Below, piece after piece: positions 44,927-56,459 of a stretch of 64,000 bases of DNA. The notes below the pieces were generated by a model. The model saw only the letters and a program-made list of their open reading frames with translations, ran no database searches and had not been told where the DNA came from. A program made the translations under genes and the position numbers. The DNA is from Tragulus kanchil. Its lineage: Eukaryota; Chordata; Mammalia; Artiodactyla; Tragulidae. The stretch spans positions 33,862,874 to 33,926,873 of the forward strand of contig JAIOJX010000003.1 of assembly GCA_022376925.1 (NCBI GenBank). The letters run 5' to 3'. Each line of letters opens with the position of its first letter. The first letter of the stretch is position 1.

Positions 44927-47217
44927 CCAGTGGAAAGAGTGACTCTTTTCCATAACGCTCTTCTCCTAGTGCTGGTTTGCATAATTTTTTCACACTCATC
45001 ATTTGCAAAGCTGTTCAGTAGTTAGTTTTTACTTGTTTTACTGTCCTTACTAGAATCTAAGGTCCTTGAAAGTAAACTCAAAATGTTAAGGTTGGATATT
45101 CTCCTGTTGTATATAGTACCAGCACAATGGCTTGTGTGGGATGTATACCTGAGTTTCAGATGTATTAGTTGGAATTTCTACTTTGTGCACCCATGACCTA
45201 AGGAGAGAGAAAAGGCATCTGTAAAATTATTTTAGAGAAGCGGATTTGTGAGCAGTTTGAAGATTTACTAATCTCTGGTCTGTTTCACTTTGTTCTTATC
45301 TTATAGCACTTTTTTTTAATGGGAAAAGGACATAGAGAAATATTAGCATTTACTCATTAAAGTATTAGTGAATGCTGCTACATGCAAGGTTACTCATCTC
45401 CATAGAGCTGCACACAAAATTATGGTAATTCTAGTCTGATGAATTTTACAGCTGGTAAAAGGCTTTCTATAATTAATTGTTGGCTAAAATATTTTTCATG
45501 ACTTCATTGCCACATTTTACTTCTGCAGCCTTAGTTGACTTTTCCATCTGAGTGATGAGTAGTTAAAATACATTTAGTATTTTATATTTTAGCAGTTGTT
45601 TTTCTTTGGCTTCTAGTACTTTTAAATGAATTATTTTATATGTATAAGTACAGATATTGGGATAGTATTATGAACAAAATGGAAAATAAAATATTCCAGT
45701 GTTTGGTGTGTATGTGTTGAGGATGACCAAAACTTGAGCTAAATATAGGATTTTAGGAGGTCTTCTTCCTCCTACTTTCTTAGTCCCAGAGAATAGAGAA
45801 TGCGTGAAAGAAACGAGTGGATGACAAATGCTTCCTGCTGGACTTAACTACCTTCCTGCTACTTTGTTTCTGTGGAAAAATCCTTTTCAGTTTACAAGTA
45901 GTAACTTCTGAAATAGGTCAAAATTTATTTTTAACTTTGGGTTCTATTTAGTAGTTTGTATGTACATGTGAAAGATGCAATACACTGGAGATAGTTACTC
46001 ATTGGTTTGTCCCATTTGCCCATGTGTGTATTTTTTGTTGTTTGTACAAGTAAATATGTTAAAAATTTTTCTTTCCCTTCATACCAGTGGAAAGAGTGAC
46101 TCTTTTCCATAACGCTCTTCTCCTAGTGCTGGTTTGCATAATTTTTCACACTCATCATTTGCAAAGCTGTTCAGTAGTTAGTTTTTACTTGTTTTACTGT
46201 CCTTACTAGAATCTAAGGTCCTTGAAAGTAAACTCAAAATGTTAAGGTTGGATATTCTCCTGTTGTATATAGTACCAGCACAATGGCTTGTGTGGGATGT
46301 ATACCTGAGTTTCAGATGTATTAGTTGGAATTTCTACTTTGTGCACCCATGACCTAAGGAGAGAGAAAAGGCATCTGTAAAATTATTTTAGAGAAGCGGA
46401 TTTGTGAGCAGTTTGAAGATTTACTAATCTCTGGTCTGTTTCACTTTGTTCTTATCTTATAGCACTTTTTTTTAATGGGAAAAGGACATAGAGAAATATT
46501 AGCATTTACTCATTAAAGTATTAGTGAATGCTGCTACATGCAAGGTTACTCATCTCCATAGAGCTGCACACAAAATTATGGTAATTCTAGTCTGATGAAT
46601 TTTACAGCTGGTAAAAGGCTTTCTATAATTAATTGTTGGCTAAAATATTTTTCATGACTTCATTGCCACATTTTACTTCTGCAGCCTTAGTTGACTTTTC
46701 CATCTGAGTGATGAGTAGTTAAAATACATTTAGTATTTTATATTTTAGCAGTTGTTTTTCTTTGGCTTCTAGTACTTTTAAATGAATTATTTTATATGTA
46801 TAAGTACAGATATTGGGATAGTATTATGAACAAAATGGAAAATAAAATATTCCAGTGTTTGGTGTGTATGTGTTGAGGATGACCAAAACTTGAGCTAAAT
46901 ATAGGATTTTAGGAGGTCTTCTTCCTCCTACTTTCTTAGTCCCAGAGAATAGAGAATGCGTGAAAGAAACGAGTGGATGACAAATGCTTCCTGCTGGACT
47001 TAACTACCTTCCTGCTACTTTGTTTCTGTGGAAAAATCCTTTTCAGTTTACAAGTAGTAACTTCTGAAATAGGTCAAAATTTATTTTTAACTTTGGGTTC
47101 TATTTAGTAGTTTGTATGTACATGTGAAAGATGCAATACACTGGAGATAGTTACTCATTGGTTTGTCCCATTTGCCCATGTGTGTATTTTTTGTTGTTTG
47201 TACAAGTAAATATGTTA
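44927..47217 (+). repeat. tandem duplication 13 (unit about 1.16 kb)
   Basis: Copy A 44927-46061, copy B 46084-47217, linker about 22 bp. Nearly identical; TTTTTTCACAC versus TTTTTCACAC near the left edge. The content is single-copy-looking AT-rich intron. Confidence 0.97.
44927..47217. other. unassigned intron sequence
   Basis: Two copies of about 1.13 kb of AT-rich intron with no repeat family that I can name and no exon. Confidence 0.45.
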
Positions 47218-47229
47218 CAAACATTTTTC

Positions 47230-48040
47230 TTTCTCCGTGTCATACTTGGAGGTCATTGAATATAATACATAAGAGATTTCCCCCCTTTTTAAAGCTGCAT
47301 AGTATTTTAATGTAATGGATATACCATAATTTATTTAACCATCCTTTATTGATCCATTGAATACATAGTACTATAGTATACATATTTATCATGTGTCAGT
47401 TTATCATTAACATAAACAGATTAGTTGCATATGTTTTGGCAATTACATAAACATGCAATTACCATATAAAGCAGGATCTAACACATTCTCTGGAAAATTC
47501 TCTTGTGTTTCTTTCTGAGTTTTTGTTTCCCTCTCCAACAAGGCATTCACTCTCTAACAGTATGAATATGGCTGCTGTGAATATTCCTAATCAAGTCTTT
47601 GTGGAAATATTTTCTTTTGGGGGGAAGGGTAGATACCTAGGAGGGTATTTGCTGGATTATAGGATAGATGTATATTTTCTATTAAAAGAAACTGCCAAAT
47701 TGTTTCTAAAGTGGTAGAACGATTTCACATTGTTAGTGATTTTATGAGAGTTCAGTTGCTGGATATCCTCAGCAATATTTAGTATTGTCATTTTTTTTCT
47801 TCAGTTGTTTTTAAACCTTTATAGTGAGTATAAAATGGCATCTTTTTTGTACTGATAGGTTAATTCTGTTTATAGTTTTAAGTTGCATTTTCCTGATGAA
47901 TAATGCTACTGAGGGCCTTTTTCTGTGCTTGTTGACTGTCGTTTCTTTTATAAAGTGGGCTTTTTATTGTCAGTTTCTAGGAGCTATATTCATAGAGCCT
48001 ACATGTCTTGCAGATTTTTTCCCCACTCTGTGACTTGTAT
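47230..48040 (-). mobile_element. old L1 ORF2/3' UTR fragment
   Basis: Antisense: CTGCATAGTATTTTAATGTA, ATACCATAATTTATTTAACC, AAGAAACTGCCAAATTG, TGCTGGATATCCTCAGC follow L1 order. Contains about 90 bp of unrelated sequence near 47400-47490. Partly repeated at 48666-49216. Confidence 0.8.
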
Positions 48041-48041
48041 A

Positions 48042-48664
48042 CAGTGGTTCTCCCTTAATCTGTGGCTTTGCTTCCTCTGGTTTCAGTTACCTTTGATGAG
48101 CTGTGGTTTAAAAATATTTGATGGAAAGCTTCAGAAATAAACAATTTATAAGTTTTAAATTGCATTCTGTTGAGAGTAACATGATGACATCTTGTGCTGG
48201 GCAGCCTGAGATATGAATGATCACTTCGTCCAGCCTTTACTACCCATTAGTCACTTAGTGTCTGTCCTGGTTAGTAGCTGTCCTGATTATCAGGTTAGCG
48301 ATCATGATACTGCAGTGTTGTGTTCAAGTAATTCTTATTTTAATTATGACCATGACACTCAAGATTAGTGACAGTGGCAATTTGGATATACCAAAGAGAA
48401 ACCATAAAGTGCTTCCTTTAAGCAAAAAGGTGTAAATTCTCAATAAGGAAAGAAACAAATTCAGTGCTGAAGTTTCTGAGATTTACAGTAAGACAATCTT
48501 CTATCTGTGAAATTGTGAAAAAATTTAGTTTTCTTGTTACACTTCAAAACAAAAGTTATGACAGCTGATGTGGAAGTCCTTAAGATGGAAAAAGACATTC
48601 AGTTTGTACAATAAAATATTTTGAAAGGAGAGAGAAAGCAACATGACACTTACCTTTTTATAGT
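48042..48664 (+). mobile_element. Tigger left part (first tandem copy)
   Basis: Same left end (TA then CAGTGGTTC) as at 49218, cut at the edge of duplication 14. Confidence 0.85.
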
Positions 48665-48665
48665 T

Positions 48666-49216
48666 ATTCTCTGGAAAATTCTCTTGTGTTTCTTTCTGTT
48701 TTTTCCCTCTCCAACAAGGCATTCACTCTCTAACAGTATGAATATGGCTGCTGTGAATATTCCTAATCAAGTCTTTGTGGAAATATTTTCTTTTGGGGGG
48801 AAGGGTAGATACCTAGGAGGGTATTTGCTGGATTATAGGATAGATGTATATTTTCTATTAAAAGAAACTGCCAAATTGTTTCTAAAGTGGTAGAACGATT
48901 TCACATTGTTAGTGATTTTATGAGAGTTCAGTTGCTGGATATCCTCAGCAATATTTAGTATTGTCATTTTTTTTCTTCAGTTGTTTTTAAACCTTTATAG
49001 TGAGTATAAAATGGCATCTTTTTTGTACTGATAGGTTAATTCTGTTTATAGTTTTAAGTTGCATTTTCCTGATGAATAATGCTACTGAGGGCCTTTTTCT
49101 GTGCTTGTTGACTGTCGTTTCTTTTATAAAGTGGGCTTTTTATTGTCAGTTTCTAGGAGCTATATTCATAGAGCCTACATGTCTTGCAGATTTTTTCCCC
49201 ACTCTGTGACTTGTAT
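48666..49216 (-). mobile_element. old L1 fragment (second tandem copy)
   Basis: Repeat of 47485-48040 by duplication 14, leading directly into the complete Tigger element. Confidence 0.8.
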
Positions 49217-49919
49217 ACAGTGGTTCTCCCTTAATCTGTGGCTTTGCTTCCTCTGGTTTCAGTTACCTTTGATGAGCTGTGGTTTAAAAATATTTGATGG
49301 AAAGCTTCAGAAATAAACAATTTATAAGTTTTAAATTGCATTCTGTTGAGAGTAACATGATGACATCTTGTGCTGGGCAGCCTGAGATATGAATGATCAC
49401 TTCGTCCAGCCTTTACTACCCATTAGTCACTTAGTGTCTGTCCTGGTTAGTAGCTGTCCTGATTATCAGGTTAGCGATCATGATACTGCAGTGTTGTGTT
49501 CAAGTAATTCTTATTTTAATTATGACCATGACACTCAAGATTAGTGACAGTGGCAATTTGGATATACCAAAGAGAAACCATAAAGTGCTTCCTTTAAGCA
49601 AAAAGGTGTAAATTCTCAATAAGGAAAGAAACAAATTCAGTGCTGAAGTTTCTGAGATTTACAGTAAGACAATCTTCTATCTGTGAAATTGTGAAAAAAT
49701 TTAGTTTTCTTGTTACACTTCAAAACAAAAGTTATGACAGCTGATGTGGAAGTCCTTAAGATGGAAAAAGACATTCAGTTTGTACAATAAAATATTTTGA
49801 AAGGAGAGAGAAAGCAACATGACACTTACCTTTTATTATAGTATACTGTTATAATTATTCTATATTATTATTGTAGTTAATCTCTTACTACGCCCAATTT
49901 ATATACTAAATTAGTATAG

Positions 49920-50241
49920 TGGCTTCCCAGTGGCTCAGAGGGAAGGAATCTGCCTGCAGTGCAGGAGATACACAAGAGACCTGGGTTCAGTCCCTGGATG
50001 GGAAATGACAACCACTTCAGTATTTGGGGCTTTCTCAGGTGGTGCTAGTGATAAAGAACCTGTCTGCCAGTGTACGAGATGTAAGATATGTGGGTTTGAT
50101 TCTTGCGTTGGAAAGATCCCCTGGAGGAGGTCATGGCAACCCACTCCAGTATTCTTGACTGGAGAATCCCATGGACAGAGCAGACTGGTGGGCTACAGTC
50201 CATAGGATTGCAGAGTTGTACACGACTGAAGCAAACTTAGC
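49920..50241 (+). mobile_element. head-to-tail pair of Bov-tA SINEs
   Basis: A head segment of about 105 bp (49920-50025, up to the CTTCAGTATT block) is followed at once by a full element (50026-50241, GGGGCTTTCTCAGGTGG to CACGACTGAAGC). The first copy's 3' half is missing, so this is either a dimeric SINE or an insertion with loss. The pair sits inside a Tigger transposon. Confidence 0.88.
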
Positions 50242-50343
50242 CCCCACATATCTGTATGGGAAAAAACTTAGTGCGTAGTAGGGTGTGTCTGTGGTTTCAG
50301 GCATCCACTGGGGGTCTTGAAATGTATTTCCACCATGGATAAG

Positions 50344-50552
50344 GTGTGCATGCTCAGTTGCTAATGTGTTTGACTCTTTGTGACCCTGTGGACTATAGCC
50401 CACCATGCTCCTCTGTCCATAGAATTCTCCAGGCAGGAATACTGGAGCCAGTTGCCATTACCCTCTCCAGGGCATTTTCCCAACCTAGGGATCAAACCTA
50501 TGTCGCCTGAATTGCAGGCATCTCTTTACCACTGAATCACTAGGGGAGCCCT
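50344..50552 (-). mobile_element. Bov-tA SINE inside Tigger
   Basis: Minus strand, from GTGTGCATGCTCAGTTGC to CTAGGGGAGCCCT. Flanked by GGATAAG / TGATAAG, which are Tigger sequence, so it interrupts the Tigger 3' terminal region. Confidence 0.92.
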
Positions 50553-50759
50553 GTTGATAAGGGGGAACTACTATATAATGATGTCCTTTTGTGAGCAGAA
50601 ATTTTTTTTTTTAAGTCCAGTTTTTCTTTTGTGGTTAGTGCTCTTTCGGTCCAACAAACCTTTATCTCCTCCAAGATCACAAAGATACTCTATGTTCTAG
50701 AAATTTTCTGCCTTTTAGTTTTAGGTTTATATCTCTTCATCTCAAATGAATTTTTTAAA

Positions 50760-51069
50760 CATTTATTTATTTATTTTGGGGGGGGCGGGTTGGGGAGGGA
50801 GGGGGTAGGTGAGCCAATTCTGTTGATCTTTGATTTGTCTATTTTCATCCGTCTTTGTTCTTTGGCCCGTGTGGGCCTCCCATCGCAGTGGCCTCTGTTG
50901 TCTCAGATCACCGGCTCCGGGCGCATGCGCTCCAGAGCTCCGGCTTGGTGATCGGACACATCAGTCCAGCGGCTCCGCGGCCCGTGGGATCTTCCCAGGC
51001 CAGGGCTCGAACCGGTGCCCCTTGCACTGCAAGGTGGTGTCCTTACCCACTGGACCACCAGGGAAGCCC
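50760..51069 (-). mobile_element. young CHR-type SINE, copy 11, full length
   Basis: Perfect 18-bp target duplication, TCAAATGAATTTTTTAAA, at 50742-50759 and 51070-51087. Full length with short (TTTA)n. Confidence 0.96.
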
Positions 51070-51087
51070 TCAAATGAATTTTTTAAA

Positions 51088-51669
51088 TAATGCATTTTGA
51101 GGAGTTCAGACAAGCCACCTGTTCTTTCTTGGCCGTGCAAATTTTCTCTGTGCCAGACTCTGACATTAGGATTTGTTTGGCCTGTGTGTCCGTCAGGCAA
51201 GTGAACTTGCATTTAGTCATAGTTTTGGCGAGCTAGCCCAGTAGTCTGTTCCCCTGGCAGGTTGGCCCTGGCCCGGGGCAGCCTCTTCCCTGAGTCCCCA
51301 GCAGCTGCCAGAGCTCATTCACTCTGAGGAACTCAGGAGGACTCTCTGATGCACTGGTTGTCCTGGCCCAAGGCAATTTGGAGTCAGGAAACAAAAAATA
51401 AACAGAAATGCATATGGTATGAGGTAGGGCCAGTGGCTCCTCTCCCACTTTAATAAGTATTTTGTTAATTTTTCCAGAAATGATTCCTTAAAAAGATTTT
51501 TCTGTTGGATGACTTGGCATGTCCTTTGATAATTAACTGTGCGTATAAGTCTGTTTCTGAACTCTGTCTTGGTCCAATGATAGTTGGCATGTTGGTTAAT
51601 GATTAACTGCTCTATATAAGTCTATTTCTGGACACTCTTTTGTTGGTCAAGTGATATTTATTTATTCTG
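51088..51669. other. unassigned intron sequence
   Basis: Includes a GC-richer stretch at 51236-51440 with no gene or repeat recognised. Confidence 0.4.
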
Positions 51670-51796
51670 ATGCTTACACCACACTGTCTAACTTTATAGT
51701 TTTTGAAATCATGTTATGTAAATTCTCCTAGTTTGTCCTTTTGGAAAATTGTATGGGTTATGCAGGATTCATCTGTCTATAAAGATGAGAGTCAGG

Positions 51797-52103
51797 GGCT
51801 TCCCTGGTGGTCCAGTGGGTAAGGACACCGCCTTGCAGTGCAAGGAGCGCCGGTTCAGTCCCTGGCCTGGGAAGATCCCACGTGCCGCGGAGCGGCTGGA
51901 CCAATGTGTCCAATTACCGAGCCGGAGCTCTGGAGCGCATGCGCCCAGAGCCGGTGCTCTGCGACAACAGAGGCCACTGCAATGGGAGACCCACATGGGC
52001 CAAAGAACAAAGATGGATGAAAATAGATAAATGAAAAGACCAATAGAAGTGGCCCGCCCGCCCCTCTCCTTCCCCAACCCGCCCGCCACCCCCCCCCCAA
52101 AAA
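51797..52103 (+). mobile_element. young CHR-type SINE, copy 12, inside old L1
   Basis: Plus strand with C-rich segment and a run of C near the tail but no (AAAT)n. Target duplication AAAGATGAGAGTCA / AAAGATGAGAATCA. The host sequence is an antisense L1. Confidence 0.95.
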
Positions 52104-52886
52104 GATGAGAATCAGCCTTACAGTTTCTACAAGAAAGTCTGTGTTTATTGTTGATAGGGTTTGTGTTTAATGTAGAGATCAATTTTAGAAGAAAGAGCAT
52201 CATTTTTCAAATATGATTGTTATTTATAGAAATATGATTGATATTTGCATATAGACTTTGTATTCTGTAGCTTTCTAAGTACACTTGCTATTTATAGTAG
52301 CTATTTTATAGATTTTTGGAATTTCTTTTATCAATCGTATCTGTGATTGACAGTTTTACTTACTGATCTTTTTATGCCTTAATTTTTTACTGTATAGACT
52401 AGGGATGACATTACAGGTTAAACTGAAGTGGTCTAAGAGTGGACATACTTGTTTTGTCACAGTCTTAGGGGAAAGAGGCTTAATATTTCAGTATTAACTG
52501 ATGTTAGTGTTAGATTTTCTTTTTTTTCCTGCCTTTTTGCCAGATTGAGGAAATCCTTTTATATTCTTAATTTGCAGAGTAATTTGTCATGAAAGAGTGT
52601 TGAATTTGTCAAATACTTGGTCTGCATTTGTTGAAACGATCATAGGGATTTTCTTTTCTTTTGTTAATACTTTACATTATGTGGATTGGTTATTAAGAGT
52701 ACTATATAAGTCTATTTCTGGACACTCTTTTGTTGGTCAAGTGATATTTATTTATTCTGATGCTTACACCACACTGTCTAACTTTATAGTTTTTGAAATC
52801 ATGTTATGTAAATTCTCCTAGTTTGTCCTTTTGGAAAATTGTATGGGTTATGCAGGATTCATCTGTCTATAAAGATGAGAGTCAGG

Positions 52887-53197
52887 GGCTTCCCTGGTGG
52901 TCCAGTGGGTAAGGACACCGCCTTGCAGTGCAAGGAGCGCCGGTTCAGTCCCTGGCCTGGGAAGATCCCACGTGCCGCGGAGCGGCTGGACCAATGTGTC
53001 CAATTACCGCGCCGAGCCGGAGCTCTGGAGCGCATGCGCCCAGAGCCGGTGCTCTGCGACAACAGAGGCCACGGCAATGGGAGACCCACATGGGCCAAAG
53101 AACAAAGATGGATGAAAATAGATAAATGAAAAGACCAATAGAAGTGGCCCGCCCGCCCCTCTCCTTCCCCAACCCGCCCGCCACCCCCCCCCCAAAA
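52887..53197 (+). mobile_element. young CHR-type SINE, copy 12 (second tandem copy)
   Basis: Repeat of the insertion at 51797 by tandem duplication 15, with a 6-bp insertion and one substitution relative to it. Confidence 0.94.
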
Positions 53198-54470
53198 AGA
53201 TGAGAATCAGCCTTACAGTTTCTACAAGAAAGTCTGTGTTTATTGTTGATAGGGTTTGTGTTTAATGTAGAGATCAATTTTAGAAGAAAGAGCATCATTT
53301 TTCAAATATGATTGTTATTTATAGAAATATGATTGATATTTGCATATAGACTTTGTATTCTGTAGCTTTCTAAGTACACTTGCTATTTATAGTAGCTATT
53401 TTATAGATTTTGGAATTTCTTTTATCAATCGTATCTGTGATTGACAGTTTTACTTACTGATCTTTTTATGCCTTAATTTTTTACTGTATAGACTAGGGAT
53501 GACATTACAGGTTAAACTGAAGTGGTCTAAGAGTGGACATACTTGTTTTGTCACAGTCTTAGGGGAAAGAGGCTTAATATTTCAGTATTAACTGATGTTA
53601 GTGTTAGATTTTCTTTTTTTTCCTGCCTTTTTGCCAGATTGAGGAAATCCTTTTATATTCTTAATTTGCAGAGTAATTTGTCATGAAAGAGTGTTGAATT
53701 TGTCAAATACTTGGTCTGCATTTGTTGAAACGATCATAGGGATTTTCTCTTTTTCTTTTTGTTAATACTTTACATTATGTGGATTGGTTATTAAATGTTA
53801 AGCCAGCCTTGTATTTCTGAGATAAACCCTGCATGGTCATGATGTATTTGTTATCCTTTTTATACATATTACTGGATTTGATTTGCTAATATTTTGTTAA
53901 GAATTTTTGCTTCTGTTTATGAGGGCTATATGCATTTTGATTTTTCTTTAAAATATTTGTTAGACTTCACTGATGAAGCCATCTGGAAATGAAGATTTTG
54001 TTGTAGAATGGATCTTTTATTTCAAAATCAGTCTGTTTACTAGATATAGGTATATATAGGTATTCTGTTTCTTATGTCACTTTCAGTAATTTATGCTTTT
54101 CAAGGATTTTTCTTTTTAAGTTGCAAACAGTTTGCATTGTTGCCATATTACCCATGTAATGACTGTAGAATCTATTGTGATGCTCCCCCTCCTCTTTTAA
54201 AAATTATACCTGATGTTGGTAATATTACTCTTTTATTTTCTTGAGCAATTTTGCTTTTTTCTTTTAGTTTAAAAAACTGGGGCCTGGAGGTACAACACAG
54301 GCAAGTATCCAGAGTCTTGTTAATGCTGAGGTTCCAGTTCTTATAAAAGAGAAGATCCTGCTAATGATAATAGCTTTTTATTTTACTGGCAACTTTGGAT
54401 TATAATGTATCTGGTGGTCATACTTTAAAATGTTGATCTCTGAACATCATGACCACAAACTGGTTGTTGT

Positions 54471-54757
54471 TTTTTTTTTGGCCACTTTATTGGTTTTTCA
54501 TTTATTTCTTTTTATTATTTTATTTATTTCATTTATTTATTTTCATCCATCTTTGTTCTTTGGCTTCCTATCACAGTGGCCTCTCTTGTTGCAGAGCACC
54601 TGCTCTGGACACATGTGCTCCAGAGCTCTGGCTTGGTAATTGGACACTTTGGTCCAGCCGCTCCGCAGCACGTGGAATCTTCCCAGGCCAGGGATCGAAC
54701 CGGCGCCCCTTGCACTGCAAGGCAGTATCATTACCCACTGGACCATTGAGCAAGCTC
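54471..54757 (-). mobile_element. young CHR-type SINE, copy 13
   Basis: Minus strand; the head is altered (GGACCATTGAGCAAGC in place of GGACCACCAGGGAAGC) and the body lacks part of the CCTGTGTGGGCC segment. Extra T-rich sequence at the tail end. Confidence 0.88.
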
Positions 54758-54907
54758 CGGCCACAAATTTTTAAAAATTGCTTCTATTTTATATGATCTT
54801 AGGTGTTGCACGGGAATTCTAAATGGATGAATCGTAGTGTGAAACTTACTGTATTGTTAAATGTAACTGAAACTTAACCCGTAAATATTCTTGTTTTTTA
54901 ACATATT

Positions 54908-55430
54908 CTTTACATTATGTGGATTGGTTATTAAATGTTAAGCCAGCCTTGTATTTCTGAGATAAACCCTGCATGGTCATGATGTATTTGTTATCCTTTT
55001 TATACATATTACTGGATTTGATTTGCTAATATTTTGTTAAGAATTTTTGCTTCTGTTTATGAGGGCTATATGCATTTTGATTTTTCTTTAAAATATTTGT
55101 TAGACTTCACTGATGAAGCCATCTGGAAATGAAGATTTTGTTGTAGAATGGATCTTTTATTTCAAAATCAGTCTGTTTACTAGATATAGGTATATATAGG
55201 TATTCTGTTTCTTATGTCACTTTCAGTAATTTATGCTTTTCAAGGATTTTTCTTTTTAAGTTGCAAACAGTTTGCATTGTTGCCATATTACCCATGTAAT
55301 GACTGTAGAATCTATTGTGATGCTCCCCCTCCTCTTTTAAAAATTATACCTGATGTTGGTAATATTACTCTTTTATTTTCTTGAGCAATTTTGCTTTTTT
55401 CTTTTAGTTTAAAAAACTGGGGCCTGGAGG
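54908..55430 (-). mobile_element. old L1 ORF2 fragment (second tandem copy)
   Basis: Identical repeat of 53768-54290. Confidence 0.8.
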
Positions 55431-55610
55431 TACAACACAGGCAAGTATCCAGAGTCTTGTTAATGCTGAGGTTCCAGTTCTTATAAAAGAGAAGATCCTG
55501 CTAATGATAATAGCTTTTTATTTTACTGGCAACTTTGGATTATAATGTATCTGGTGGTCATACTTTAAAATGTTGATCTCTGAACATCATGACCACAAAC
55601 TGGTTGTTGT

Positions 55611-55897
55611 TTTTTTTTTGGCCACTTTATTGGTTTTTCATTTATTTCTTTTTATTATTTTATTTATTTCATTTATTTATTTTCATCCATCTTTGTTCTT
55701 TGGCTTCCTATCACAGTGGCCTCTCTTGTTGCAGAGCACCTGCTCTGGACACATGTGCTCCAGAGCTCTGGCTTGGTAATTGGACACTTTGGTCCAGCCG
55801 CTCCGCAGCACGTGGAATCTTCCCAGGCCAGGGATCGAACCGGCGCCCCTTGCACTGCAAGGCAGTATCATTACCCACTGGACCATTGAGCAAGCTC
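55611..55897 (-). mobile_element. young CHR-type SINE, copy 13 (second tandem copy)
   Basis: Identical repeat of the copy at 54471, exactly 1140 bp downstream, by tandem duplication 16. Confidence 0.88.
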
Positions 55898-56009
55898 CGG
55901 CCACAAATTTTTAAAAATTGCTTCTATTTTATATGATCTTAGGTGTTGCACGGGAATTCTAAATGGATGAATCGTAGTGTGAAACTTACTGTATTGTTAA
56001 ATGTAACTG

Positions 56010-56444
56010 CAATATGGAAGCATGCATAATCTTCCTGTTAGAAATCTAGAGGAGTTGTAATTTCACATTTTTGTACAATAAGTTTAGATCACAGTGCAAC
56101 AGTAAGAGAAGGGAAGGTGGTGATCCTGATCATGACTTCAAAAACATTTGAAGCAAGTGGTGAACTGAATCAAGCTTCTTAGAAAGCCCAGGCCATGTCA
56201 ATTACAGAACCATTGACTACTCTAGAGGCCTGGCTAAACAAAGGACCTACCCTTTACTGAAGATAAATCTTTCTTGCTTCAGTCTCCATGTCAGTGTTCT
56301 TTTACACAAAATTTTCAGTGTAAGATGAAATAATAAGAAACACAAAATAGTAAGAAAGATCCACATGAGAAGAAATAGTCATTTGAAGGATAGATACCTA
56401 GAGATGTCTCAAGTAATAGGACTGGTAGACAGAAATTTTATATA
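56010..56444. other. unassigned intron sequence
   Basis: No exon; no named repeat recognised. Confidence 0.45.
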
Positions 56445-56459
56445 TTTTTTAAATTTAAT

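Larger units (their letters stand above)
47485..49843 (+). repeat. tandem duplication 14 (unit about 1.18 kb)
   Basis: Copy A 47485-48664, copy B 48666-49843. Copy A reads TTTCTGAGTTTTTGTTTCC, copy B TTTCTGTTTTTTCC. Spans an antisense L1 fragment and the left part of a Tigger transposon; only copy B continues into the rest of the Tigger element. Confidence 0.97.
49218..50573 (+). mobile_element. Tigger-type (Tc1/mariner) DNA transposon, interrupted
   Basis: Left end CAGTGGTTCTCCCTTAATC after a TA dinucleotide; right end GATAAGGGGGAACTACTA before TA, the inverted complement. Interior has the CCAAAGAGAAACCATAAAGTG and GAAATTGTGAAA segments, remnants of a pogo/CENP-B-like helix-turn-helix transposase frame, now broken. 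Three Bov-tA units (49920-50241 pair, 50344-50552) lie inside. Removing them leaves a short non-autonomous copy. Confidence 0.85.
51612..53794 (+). repeat. tandem duplication 15 (unit 1090 bp)
   Basis: Copy A 51612-52696, copy B 52702-53794. Inside the shared SINE copy B has six extra bases (TACCGCGCCGAGCC versus TACCGAGCC) and one C-to-G change (CCACTGC versus CCACGGC). Confidence 0.97.
51670..54290 (-). mobile_element. old L1 ORF2 fragment, interrupted
   Basis: Antisense L1 ORF2: ATGAAAGAGTGTTGAATTTG, CTGCATTTGTTGAAACGATC, CTTGTATTTCTGAGATAAAC, GCTAATATTTTGTTAAGAAT, GATGAAGCCATCTGG occur in L1 order. Interrupted by SINE copy 12 and by duplication 15; the tail is repeated by duplication 16 (54908-55430). 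Confidence 0.8.
53768..56009 (+). repeat. tandem duplication 16 (unit exactly 1140 bp), overlaps duplication 15
   Basis: Copy A 53768-54869, copy B 54908-56009, linker 38 bp. I saw no substitution or indel over about 1.1 kb; the offset stays exactly 1140. Its left edge begins within the last 27 bases of duplication 15. Confidence 0.98.

Noticed and set aside
54270..54305. CTTTTAG followed by a short GC-richer stretch as a possible exon
   Set aside because: No match to RBM26, short frame, and it is duplicated identically at 55410 by duplication 16.
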